Below, in pieces: positions 1-9,184 of a stretch of DNA of 64,000 bases. A program made the translations under genes and the position numbers. The notes under the pieces are model-generated. The model was not told the origin of the DNA. It did no database searches and saw only the letters and a list, made by a program, of their open reading frames with translations. Numbering within the stretch: position 1 is the first letter of the stretch; each line of letters begins with the position of its first letter. This DNA is from Galerina marginata (taxonomy: Eukaryota > Basidiomycota > Agaricomycetes > Agaricales > Galerinaceae): positions 496,001 through 560,000 of the forward strand of contig JAECYW010000023.1 of assembly GCA_023014335.1 (NCBI GenBank). The letters are read 5' to 3'.

Positions 1-954
1 GAGCAAACAAGTAAGCGGTGGATTCTGATAGCAGCGAGGCGTAGACGACAAACACGTCGGGAACGCTTCAAACATTTGCATATCGCGTCGTCTTTGGTTT
101 TTGATAGACCCGAAGTAGCATGGCACTGGCGGTGGCGGCTCCAAATTGCCCTCTTCTGTCGTCACGTCGTCTGTTGGCAAGTACGGCGCTGCATCTCTAG
201 CTGAATCAGAAAAAAATGCCTGTAGGATGAAGGAGAATGCTCACTCGAAACCCAAGACTTCAAGATCTGCTTTTACTTTGATATGCGAATAAACTCGCGG
301 TCGGCGTTTTGCCTCCACGTCGATCTCGTCGGCGCCTTCGTTCGTCAGAGCTTCTTTGTACCACCCTCTGTCCTCCGCAAGATCCCAAAGAGGCCCAGAC
401 CCGATGTTGTACCCCCACGACTTATTGACACGTTCGGAAATCTTCGAATTCTCCGTCAAGCCGTTCGTAAACACGGACGAAGGCGGCCCAAATAGACAAG
501 GAACAGCGGTGAGCCTTTCGACGCGCCCAACGCGCGAGTACAGCGGAACGGCGCGGTGTCGGTGGTTTACGCTCGGCGTTGGCAGTGTGTAATTTTGTCT
601 CTTCGCGGTCGGAGGGCCAACAGGGGTCTGTGCAGGGCTTGAAGGACGTGCCTTTGCTTTTCCCTTCGCTTTAGCAGATAAGGTCTTCCGTTTTGGAGAC
701 GCGTTTTGTTGGACCTCCTCGTCAAGAACGGCCACATGGTCCAGCGCACCGTTGTCGTCTCCAATAATTTCGTCGACATCTTGCATTTTCGCGTCGTTTC
801 CCGGGTTAAAGTCGCTTTCACTGCTGTTTTCATCTTCTAGAATAGCAATGGTAGACGGCCCTGCGTGATTTTCTTCATTTTCTTCGTCAGATTGCAATCC
901 TGCGAGAGCGAGATAGCTAGGCTTGGATTTTCTTGGTCGTAGTTGTCGAGTCAT
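1..954 (-). CDS. Probable TFIIIC subunit (Tfc6-like), 5' part, cut by the window edge
   Basis: Exon 1 is 954-245 (ATG at 954-952). A donor at 244 and an acceptor at 198-197 give a 48-base intron, and exon 2 runs open from 196 to the window edge. The N-terminus is basic and acidic, with a Lys/Ala-rich nuclear-localisation-like stretch near residue 90. Across the junction the protein reads EDAAPYLPTDDVTTEEG, then a proline run and CYFGSIKNQ. I recall this kind of segment just before the WD repeats of basidiomycete TFIIIC tau-91/Tfc6-like proteins, which help RNA polymerase III load on tRNA and 5S genes. The WD repeats would lie outside the window, so the family is tentative. A further intron may begin near base 60. 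The gene runs divergently from the F-box gene at 1621, and a 5' fragment of it is repeated at 3656-3735. Confidence 0.5.
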
Positions 955-1620
955 GTAGCAACTTCCAATATTTCAACCAGAATTCAAGCGACCAATAATT
1001 GTTCAGGGAACAGCTGAGAGGAGAGACACAATCCTTGTTTTGATCGGTTTGCGTAGCCGCAACGCCCGAGCTCCGACTGATTGCAAGTCGTCTCTTGAAC
1101 CAGACTCCCGAATAATAATCGTTCTCTCTTTTTGTTGTCGCTCTTCCACTCTGAACTGCTGAACGCTCAATCGGGAGGGATGTTATTAGCAGATACACCA
1201 CTGTGCGTCCTCGCTTAGCGCGCTGAAAGGGTATTACACCAGTTCAGTGAAAAGGCTCGTCTTTATCTCAAGTTTATCTGCTATCTGCCCGGAAAAGAGT
1301 GTTTGATGATAGTTGATGATTGATAGCCCTTCCAGTCAAAGTTCACCGCAAAGAAATCAATTTCTTCGGTAGATTTTGGGTAAACCTCGAAATTTTGCTA
1401 AATGACACTGATGCTTTTTCCTTGGCATAAATAGCACAGGAGTCGCACAAAACTGATGGGTGAGAGGAGGAAAGAAGACTTCGCACGTTCTTCCTGCGTG
1501 CGGTTTGCCCACTCCCTTTAACTGTCCTAGCCTACGTCTCTTGGTGAGTTTCCATTCAGATCGATACACCAATTAGAAAACTAATCGAAACTTCGGGAAT
1601 TCGCAGCACAATCTTGAGCC
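955..1620. promoter_or_regulatory. Shared upstream region of the TFIIIC-like and first F-box genes
   Basis: These 666 bases separate two divergent start codons and hold no gene I can support. A diverged copy of part of this region lies upstream of the second F-box gene (3736-3771 plus 5187-5507), showing that the intergenic region was carried along in the duplication. The copy lacks much of 1200-1540. No specific binding site is assigned. Confidence 0.45.
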
Positions 1621-3308
1621 ATGGAAGAGCCAAACTACTCAACGATTAGTGCTTTGCCCGGCGAGATCTGGGCGGAGTGCTTCGCCCTCCTCAATATGGC
1701 GGATCACAAGAGTCTGGCCCAAACCTGTCACTTCTTTCACGATATCTGCCTTTCTTTCATCTTCAAATCGATAACCTATCGTTCCGAACTCAAGTGTGAA
1801 TACGACTCTTTTCCGAGCCAGTTGGAGCGACTTTATCAACACATCGAGTGGTTCAACCAAATTGCACTGAATCCACAGCAGGCGTCTCTAGTTCGCAAAT
1901 GCATGTTGGTGTATTCCTTTCACCCGGGACCGAGCATTCAACCTCATAGAGCTGAAAACGCAAAGATGGCCAACAAACATTTCGTTGGAGCTCTTCTCAA
2001 AGCACTTCCGCTGTTTATCAACTTGAAGGAATTTCACGTTGACTTCCTCAACATCATGGACACAGTAATACTGGCCGCTCTTGCAGCCCATTCTAGCCTC
2101 GAACAAGTTTCGTTCCCCCACGTCATATTTGGCGACCATTATCTCAATCCACGCCTCAAGCTTCAAAAACTCCACATTGGTAACATCCTTGATCGTGACG
2201 ACCTCGGAGACGGAAACAAATCGGAAAGGCTTTTGGACCTCTTCTCCGGTCCACATCTAGAGCTGCTGGAGGTCACGTCTCGGACGTATTCTCACAAGCT
2301 CTTCCGCGCTTTGACCCAGCAGGGGGCATCTCACAAACTCTTGTACCTTTCCTTCGAATTAAAGACCCAGTATGTAGACGTCCTCTATCCTTTCTTGGCC
2401 ACATGCCCAAACCTTCGATACATTAACTGGGATAGCCAATTTCGAGCTTCTACGACGCGCGAGGGTCTAAATGTACCACTTACTACCCTTCTTTCCCTTC
2501 CGCGGTCCACCATTCCTCATCTGCAGGCATACCGGGGTGGTCCGGTTGCAGCTAGCGCCTGGATTCCTGGACGACCGGTTTGGAAAGCAAACGTGCACGG
2601 CTTTTGGGATGACAAAACATTGGAAGATATGCGAGGTATCTTTCAAAAGATGTCACTGAGCACAGGGCCAATCACTGAACTTGAATTATCGACCTTCATC
2701 TTTCCTGAAGTATTCGAACCGATAAGGACCTACTTCCCCAAGCTTAAGAAGCTTCATTTAGGTTTTTCCTCTCATGAGTTGTTTCCAGAACAGGATCCCC
2801 GTAACATTGCTCTAGGAACTGACGAAGAAGTTTGTCTCCCTGGACCTGAACCTGCCACTCCGCTAGCCGTGGAAGAATTACTCCCAAGGTACACTCATTG
2901 GATTTACATGGTGCGTGTTTTTAACTCTCTGTTCAACCTTATGACCGACCCGCTTTGCAGACCATCTTGCATTGGATAGCCCACCAAAAGTGCAGACTCC
3001 CTCCTCAAATTGAACAGCTTTATTTGTGCACAATGTTATTCATACCCTCTAACGAAAAGGAAGAACGAGTATTCCGCTATGCTGGAAGATCTTACCCCCT
3101 CCGAGTTGTCCATTCGATTTTCGCTACGCTTTCGATTCTCTATCCGGCTCTTCAAAGCGTGGTCGTCGGATCCAAGTTCCATCACGAAATACACTGGTGC
3201 AAGAATACTAGCCAGGGGATTTGGACATCCTCTGGCATCCAGGAAGGAAGATACAAGGGGAAACCTAGATCGATTTATAGTGATTTCTATGTTTTTCAGA
3301 ACCCATGA
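1621..3308 (+). CDS. F-box protein with LRR-like C-terminal region, copy 1
   Basis: Two exons: 1621-2910, a 50-base phase-0 intron (2911-2960, GTGCGT...TTGCAG), and 2961-3308; 545 residues. The N-terminus carries an F-box-like segment (LPGEIWAECFALL, then KSLAQTCHFFHDIC, residues about 12-45). The rest is a leucine-patterned region typical of agaricomycete F-box proteins that fold as irregular LRR solenoids. Such proteins are substrate adaptors of SCF ubiquitin ligases; the F-box binds Skp1 and the C-terminal part binds an unknown target. The start is the ATG in GAGCCATGGAAGAG, conserved in the copy at 5508. The copy keeps the intron position and the second-exon length (348 bases), so both look intact. 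The target cannot be read from sequence. Confidence 0.8.
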
Positions 3309-3655
3309 TCAAGCCGTAATGAATCGCGAATTCTCAAAACTTCGAGAGGAAAAATATTTCAACTTTATCGAAATAGCTTGGTGGGTTTTCCGAAGCTTCC
3401 AAACGGACAATCGGGAGGGCGAAATGGGCAAGGATGGATCCTTTGCGAGACGGGTCCGTTTAAATTTATCATTGTTGCGCATGTCGGCGGGCTGTCCACC
3501 TTCGAATTTTTGTTTTTCAAAATGACATTCTACACGTCGAAAATCGCAGACTTACTGTATAGGAACCCTGGGAAGCCCCGTGCTCTATCAACTCTTCTGT
3601 ACGTCGTAAGACAAATTCTCTGGTATCACCTTCGCTCCATAAATACCGTAAGACC
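3309..3655. other. 3' flank of F-box copy 1, end of duplication unit 1
   Basis: No gene supported. This stretch is homologous to 7167-7501 downstream of F-box copy 2, including the run around GTCGGCGGGCTGT. Similarity to the second copy ends near 3653 at GTAAGA. From there on, the sequence instead matches the inside of TFIIIC-like exon 1, which marks the duplication junction. Confidence 0.6.
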
Positions 3656-3735
3656 AGGGGCCTGCGTCATTTTCTTCGTTAGATTGCAATCCTGCAAGAG
3701 CAAGATAAGGCTTGGATTTTCTTGGTCGTAGTTGT
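3656..3735 (-). pseudogene. Truncated 5' fragment of the TFIIIC-like gene
   Basis: Read on the minus strand from about 3735, this gives M-RQLRPRKSKP, then YLALAGLQSNEEND. It is a close copy of the first ~30 residues of the TFIIIC-like gene at 954. It carries small deletions near the start codon and inside the NEEN run, and it breaks off at the duplication junction near 3656. With no promoter-distal exons it cannot encode the protein. It is a by-product of the tandem duplication of the F-box gene. Confidence 0.8.
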
Positions 3736-3765
3736 CTCATCTAGCAACTTCCAAAATTTCAACTA

Positions 3766-5192
3766 GTGTTCTATGCTAGGCCGAGTGCCGAAATATTATT
3801 AGCGGAATACATTGATTATTTGCACACAATAGACTGATTATCTACATACCTTTGACGGTTTACATACACATTAACCTGGATTCTTGACATTTTGAAGGCA
3901 AAAGTGCTGATTTTGCGGCACACACACAAATCTAGCGCAACACATAGAAGTCAGAAAAATAAAAATTGAGTTTGGCGGCATATATATACTCCTCCGCGCA
4001 ACATAAAGAAATTTGCGCAATATACATACCTTGGCGGAATATACATTGGGCATTGGTCGCGCAACACACATTCGCGACGGACTTAGGGGGAAGGTCCGAT
4101 CAGTCACGGTGTGACCTTACCAAATTGGGTGGTAAGCTATCAAAGCAGGTAGCAAGGCGAGGCATGGACTTCTAAGATACAAATTGTATACCTACTGGCT
4201 CAAAAAATTGAGGGCTATTCAGCTATGCTAATTTTGAGGGTCTCTGACGAGCGGGAGCTAAGAGATAGCAACTCTAGCCTATGCTGAGTGAGAATGATGC
4301 GAACGGACCACGTGACGACGCACGCGTCGCAGGCGCCTCAACGCGTGTCTCGCGCCATCCCTGGACTCTGCCGTCCTCTTGTCCTTCTCACAAAGTTTGC
4401 CATAATATACCTGTAAGGAAAGAGGCTCCGCAGGCTTTCAAACACCAGGCAGCCTGTTGCAATATCCGAGTATAGAGTTGGTCTAGAGAGGTTCAGGGAC
4501 TGCAGGTTCAAATACAAGGGAAGAGTCGAAGGCTGTGATCTGGTGCCAGTGAGATGTTAAGCCGCGATTTTAAACTCAAACCCAAGCGAAGCGGCTGGGA
4601 AGGCTCGAGACGCGCGTTGAGGCGCCTGCGACGAGTGCGTTGTCACGTGGTATTTTCACATCATTCTCACTCAGAAGAGCCTAAAGTTGTTATCTCTTAG
4701 CTCCCGCTCGTCAGAGACCCTCAAAATTAGCATAGCTGAATAGCCCTCAATTTTTTGAGCCAGTAGGTATACAATTTGTATCTTAGAAGTCCATGCCTCG
4801 CCTTGCTACCTGCTTTGATAGCTTACCACCCAATTTGGTAAGGTCACACCGTGACTGATCGGACCTTCCCCCTAAGTCCGTCGCGAATGTGTGTTGCGCG
4901 ACCAATGCCCAATGTATATTCCGCCAAGGTATGTATATTGCGCAAATTTCTTTATGTTGCGCGGAGGAGTATATATATGCCGCCAAACTCAATTTTTATT
5001 TTTCTGACTTCTATGTGTTGCGCTAGATTTGTGTGTGTGCCGCAAAATCAGCACTTTTGCCTTCAAAATGTCAAGAATCCAGGTTAATGTGTATGTAAAC
5101 CGTCAAAGGTATGTAGATAATCAGTCTATTGTGTGCAAATAATCAATGTATTCCGCTAATAATATTTCGGCACTCGGCCTAGCATAGTGTTC
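3766..5192. mobile_element. 1.4-kb palindromic transposable element with ~500-bp inverted arms
   Basis: The element proper is 3772-5186 (1415 bases), starting TATGCTAGGCCGAG and ending CTCGGCCTAGCATA. The arms 3772 to ~4268 and ~4690 to 5186 look essentially identical as reverse complements; an imperfect inverted match continues inward to about 4365/4593, leaving a ~225-base unpaired centre. A 6-base direct repeat GTGTTC flanks it (3766-3771 and 5187-5192). The duplicated copy of this locus upstream of F-box 1 has GAATTCAAG at the matching point (~977-990) and no insert, so it serves as an empty site. An 8-base duplication (TAGTGTTC) is also compatible, if the ends are TATGC and AGCA. No transposase is encoded, so it is non-autonomous, a foldback or long-TIR element of uncertain superfamily. 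Confidence 0.9.
3802..4072. repeat. Interleaved short subterminal motifs in the element's left arm
   Basis: Two related motifs recur in the arm. GCGG(A/C)A followed by alternating TA/CA occurs near 3802, 3915, 3975 and 4034. GCGCAA followed by (C/T)A(C/T)A occurs near 3935, 3996, 4015 and 4059. The mirror set lies in the right arm (about 4887-5157). Arrays of short subterminal motifs are known in hAT and CACTA elements, where they bind transposase; that role here is inferred. Confidence 0.6.
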
Positions 5193-5507
5193 AAGTGACT
5201 CAACAATTGTTCAGGGAAAGTTAAAAACGACGATCCCACTATGAACCGCGGAGAACGGACTGCCGTCCCGCCTTTCCGGAAAGCTCCGACTGATTGCAAG
5301 CCATTCAGTGTTCGTTCAGCGTTCATTAGTCTCTTGAGCCAGACTCTCGAAGTGAAAAGATAATCGTTCTCCCTTTGTCAGAGTGTCTACGCTGAGCGCC
5401 TAAACGTGGTTGACCCTACTTCTCTTGGTGAGTTCCATCCAGATCGATAAACCAATTAGAAAGCTAATCTAAACTTCTGGAATTAATTCGCAGGACAATC
5501 TTGAGCC
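5193..5507. promoter_or_regulatory. Upstream region of F-box copy 2
   Basis: This matches the region upstream of F-box copy 1: CAATTGTTCAGGGAA here against AATTGTTCAGGGAA near 1000, plus AGCTCCGACTGATTGCAAG and the stretch just before the start codon. The 1.4-kb element therefore now separates this proximal promoter from the more distal sequence it was copied with. Confidence 0.55.
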
Positions 5508-7166
5508 ATGGAAGAGCCAAACTACTCAACGACAAGTGCTTTGCCCAGCGAGATCTGGGCGGAGTGCATCGCCCACCTCAATATAGCGAATCACAAGAGT
5601 CTGGCCCAAACCTGTCACTTCTTTCACGATATCTGCCATTCTTTCATCTTCAAATCGATAACCTATCGTTCCGAACTCATATGTGAATACGACTCTTTTC
5701 CACGCCAGTTGGAGCGACTTTATCAACACATCAAATGGTTTAACCAAATTGCATGGAATCCACAGCACGCGTGTCTGGTTCGCAAATGCACCTTGGTGTA
5801 TTCCTTTGACCTGGAACCGAGCGTCCAACCTCATAGAGCTGAAAATGCAAAGGTTGCCAACAAATATTTCATTGGAGCTCTTCTCAAAGCACTTCCGCTG
5901 TTTATCAACCTAAAAGAATTTCATGTCGACTTCCACGATATCATGGACAAGGTGATACTGGCCCCCCTTGCAGCCCATCCTAGCCTCAAATTAGTTTCGT
6001 TCTCCAACGTCATATTTGGCGACCACCATCTCAACCCGCGCCTCAAGCTTCAAAAACTCCACATTGGTAACAGCCTTGGGGACCTCAAAGACGGGAATAA
6101 CTCGGAAAACCTTTTAGACCTCTTCTCCGCTCTACATCTCGAGCTAATCGAGGTCATTCCTCGAACGTACTCTCATAAGCTCTTCCGCGCTTTAACCAAG
6201 CAGGGAGCATCTTACAACCTCTTGTACCTTTCCTTCGGATTAAAGCTCGAGGATATTGGTGTCCTCTATCCGTTCTTGGCTACATGCCCTAACCTTCAGT
6301 ATATTCACTGGAGTGAATATGTACCAGTTGGTGCCGTTCTTCCCCTTCCGCAGTCCACCATTCCTCATTTGCAGGCATATCAGGGCAGCCCGGTTGCAGC
6401 TGTGACCTGGATTCCTGGACGACCGGTTTGGCAAGCGAACCTGCCAGACATTTGGAATAACAATACATTGGAAGATATGCGAGGTACCTTCCAGAAGATG
6501 TCACTGAGCACAGGTCCAATCACTGACCTTGAACTATGGACTGAGGCCTTTCCTGAAATATTCGAACCAATAAGGACCTACTTCCCCGAACTTAAGAAGC
6601 TTCAGTTGAGTTTTGCCTTCGATGGGTTATTTCCTAGACAGGACCCTCGTGACATTGCTCTAGGAATTGAAGAAGAACTTCGTCTCCGTGAACCCGATTC
6701 TGCTACGCCGCTAGACGTAGAAGAATTACATCCAAGGTCCACTCATTGTATTTACATGGTGCGCGTTTTAACTCAAATTCTGTTCACCCTTATGACCGAC
6801 CAGTAACCACATTTGCAGACCATCTTACATTGGATAGCCCACCAGAAGTGCAGTCTCCCTCCTCAAATCGAACAGCTTTATTTGTGCACGAAATTATTCA
6901 TACCCTCTAACGAAAAGGAAGAACAGGTATTCCATCATGCTGAAAAACCTTACCCCCTACGAGTGGTCCATTCCATTTTTACTACGCTTTCAATCCTTTA
7001 TCCGGCTCTTCAAAGTGTGGTCATTGGATCTAAGTTCCATCACGAAATACACTGGTGCAAGAATACTAGCAAGGGGATTTGGACATCATCTGGCGTCCAG
7101 GAAGGAAGATATAAGGGGCAAAGTAAATCGATTTACAGTGATTTCTATGATTCTCAGAACCCATGA
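5508..7166 (+). CDS. F-box protein with LRR-like C-terminal region, copy 2
   Basis: Exons 5508-6758 and 6819-7166; 532 residues. This is a close paralog of the protein encoded at 1621, with the same start context, the same intron position (60-base intron 6759-6818) and a second exon of identical length. The F-box-like segment LPSEIWAECIAHL is retained. The main length difference is in the middle of exon 1, where a dozen or so residues present in copy 1 around 2430-2470 are missing. Both copies are open throughout, so the duplication seems to have kept two working genes, as expected for a fast-evolving substrate adaptor. The promoter was reshaped by insertion of the palindromic element 320 bases upstream of the ATG. 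Confidence 0.8.
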
Positions 7167-7735
7167 TCAGGCAGCTATGAATCGCGAAGTCTCTTTCAAC
7201 TTTATCAAATGGCTGGGTGGGTTTTCCGGAGCTTCCAAACGGAAAATCCGAGTCGGGAGGGCGAAATGGGCAAGGACGGATCCTTTGCAAGACAGATCCG
7301 TTATCTGAGTTATCATCGTTGCGTATGTCGGCGGGCTGTTCACCTTCGAATTTTTGTTTTTCAAAATGACATTTTACACGTCGAAAATCGCAATAAAAAT
7401 AACGACTAGGAATTCTGGAATGCCCCGTGCTCTCTGTACATCGTAGGACAGATTCTCTGGTCCCGTCTCGTCACACTTTCGCTCTATATATACCATGTAA
7501 GATAAATACCAATTGATAGAAGGCGACCCAATTCCGAATGTCGGGTTATTAACTGAAAAACTTTCAAAAGATAGGAAACGAGTTGGAAACTGGCGCAGTA
7601 TCCTGTCTTAGATGGCCCTGGGTCAAGCACATGATTTTCGCCGGACCTACGTGACCCGTTCGTGACAAAAATCCTGAAGTTGGGTCCACAAGCGCGTCCA
7701 CAACGAATATATTGTCTTCTCCAGTCATCCCAATA
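7167..7735. other. Gene-free stretch between F-box copy 2 and coa1
   Basis: The first ~335 bases are the 3' flank shared with F-box copy 1. Similarity to unit 1 stops near 7501 (GTAAGA). The remaining ~230 bases are unique and lead to the coa1 start. No ORF here is convincing. Confidence 0.5.
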
Positions 7736-8585
7736 ATGTCCATATTCCGGACAAATGTTGCAAAGCTCACCTCGAGGCGCGCTTTGGCTACAGCTTCAAC
7801 CAGAAATTATGCCACAGAGCTTCCGCGGCCACCGCCACCGACACGACAACCCGTCATTGAAACCTTCTCCGAAACTTCAAGACCTCGACCTTACTACGCG
7901 AAACACCCCCCATTCAGAGATTTGCCAAAGGCCAGGGTGAGCATAATCTCAACTTCGGGTGATTAGAGCAAGTCTAATTCAAAAATTAGTCAAAATGGCC
8001 TATTACGGTGGCGGCGTTGGTGGCTGGCGTGTCCGGTTGGGCTGCTTTCATGACGTTCGCGACTAACCATGAAAAATTGTCAAGTTCCGTGTTTCGCAGT
8101 ATTATGCGCGCGTTGAGGGCCGATCCACAGTTGCAGGAGGCGTTGGGTGAAGCAATCAGGCCGCAGCCGGAATGGTATTTGAATGGCGATCCACATGTGA
8201 AGGGGCATGTAAGTCTTTCTTGTTTTTTAAGAGAAACATGCGGCGAAGGAGCTCCCTGGAAATTTTCGAAAACATGTTCTCACTCGAATTTAGATCAGTC
8301 AACTGCAAGGTAATATTGACGTGAGCTTCAGAGTGCGAGGGTCAAAAGGTTCGTTCTTTCGACATTCCTTGCTATTCCTGGCTTGACGTGATATGAATAG
8401 GATCTGGTACATTGTACTTCACAAGCATACGGAAAGAGAAGGGTGTTCCTTACACAGTTTGTGAGATTCATTCTCCTTAAGCCGTAAACCACGACTTTAC
8501 TTATGTTATACTTCCAGTGCGGTTCCGTGTTATCTGTGATGATGGCACGATTGTCAATATCTCAGATGCTGCTCCTGTCGTTTAA
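7736..8585 (+). CDS. coa1: Coa1-family cytochrome c oxidase assembly protein
   Basis: Five exons: 7736-7936, 7990-8208, 8294-8348, 8401-8460, 8518-8585; 200 residues, all phases consistent. Coa1 is a mitochondrial inner-membrane protein that chaperones newly made Cox1 with Shy1 during complex IV assembly. The first ~30 residues are rich in Arg/Ser/Ala with no acids, a typical matrix-targeting sequence. A conserved-type HPPFRDLPKAR...KWP segment precedes one membrane helix (about residues 72-90). After it come a long soluble domain with LRADPQLQEALGEAI, a GNIDVSFRVRGSKGSGTLYF core and a closing RFRVICDDGTIVNIS. An in-frame TTG lies upstream, but the ATG at 7736 gives the clean presequence. A broken copy of exons 4-5 follows at 8925. 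Confidence 0.85.
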
Positions 8586-8924
8586 CTTATCATTTAATTT
8601 GAATAAACCTACATGACCACTTTCTCCAGTCCGCATGTCGTCACCTATTCCTAGGAAGTCCTCGACAGCTTGCCGCATTTCGTCTAATCGAGTTGATTAT
8701 CGCGTACCTTTGGGATGGAAAATGGAACGACCCACTCAAACAGCGTCTGCCTCCATGGTTGAAACGATTCGCAGTTGAGTTCAAACTAATGAAAAAGTTG
8801 TGCACTCGCGTCAACTGCTCAAGCTAAACTTACTCATTGAATGCGGAAGCTGAAAGCGAAAAGAAGGCGGATAGCTATGGACGATGAAGTCCACCAGTCC
8901 ACCTGTGCAAACGTAGTCAACTGC
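8586..8924. other. Spacer between coa1 and its partial copy
   Basis: No gene supported. All frames are short and there is no splice chain that keeps a frame open. Confidence 0.4.
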
Positions 8925-9184
8925 GGCAAAGGTTCGACCGTCAGCATTTCATGCATATTGAAGGCCTAGACTGACGTGGTATGAATAGCATCTGGTACAT
9001 CTTGTTCACAAGCACAAACCATACAAGAGAAGGGTGACCTCGCTCCACATTCCGTGAGTCTCGTAACCCCTAAACCGGTATGTCACCACTTTATTTTTAA
9101 AAATTCCTGTGTCGAAGTGCGATTCCGTGCTTTCTCTGATGACGGGACAACTGTTGACATCTCAGATGCTTCTCCCGTTGGTTA
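8925..9184 (+). pseudogene. Partial duplicate of the 3' end of coa1
   Basis: Similarity to coa1 starts around 8925 in what was intron 3 (GGTTCG, then GACGTGGTATGAATAG). It runs through exon 4 (CATCTGGTACATCTTGTTCA), intron 4 and exon 5, which still reads RFRAFSDDGTTVDISDASP and ends in TAG. The 5' three fifths of the gene are missing and exon 4 has lost its frame, so it cannot make Coa1. Because intron 4 is retained, it arose by DNA duplication and not by retroposition. Confidence 0.8.

Noticed and set aside
4471..4515. tRNA-like A box (TATAGAGTTGGTCTAGAGA) and B box (GGTTCAAATAC) in the element's centre, hinting at a SINE
   Set aside because: Spacing is shorter than in a tRNA, the T-arm and acceptor do not pair, and the surrounding inverted repeats are not a SINE feature.
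3871..5087. Mirrored ORFs of 69 and 78 codons in both arms of the palindrome
   Set aside because: They are identical because the arms are identical; the peptides have no domain and the frames are not conserved beyond the palindrome.
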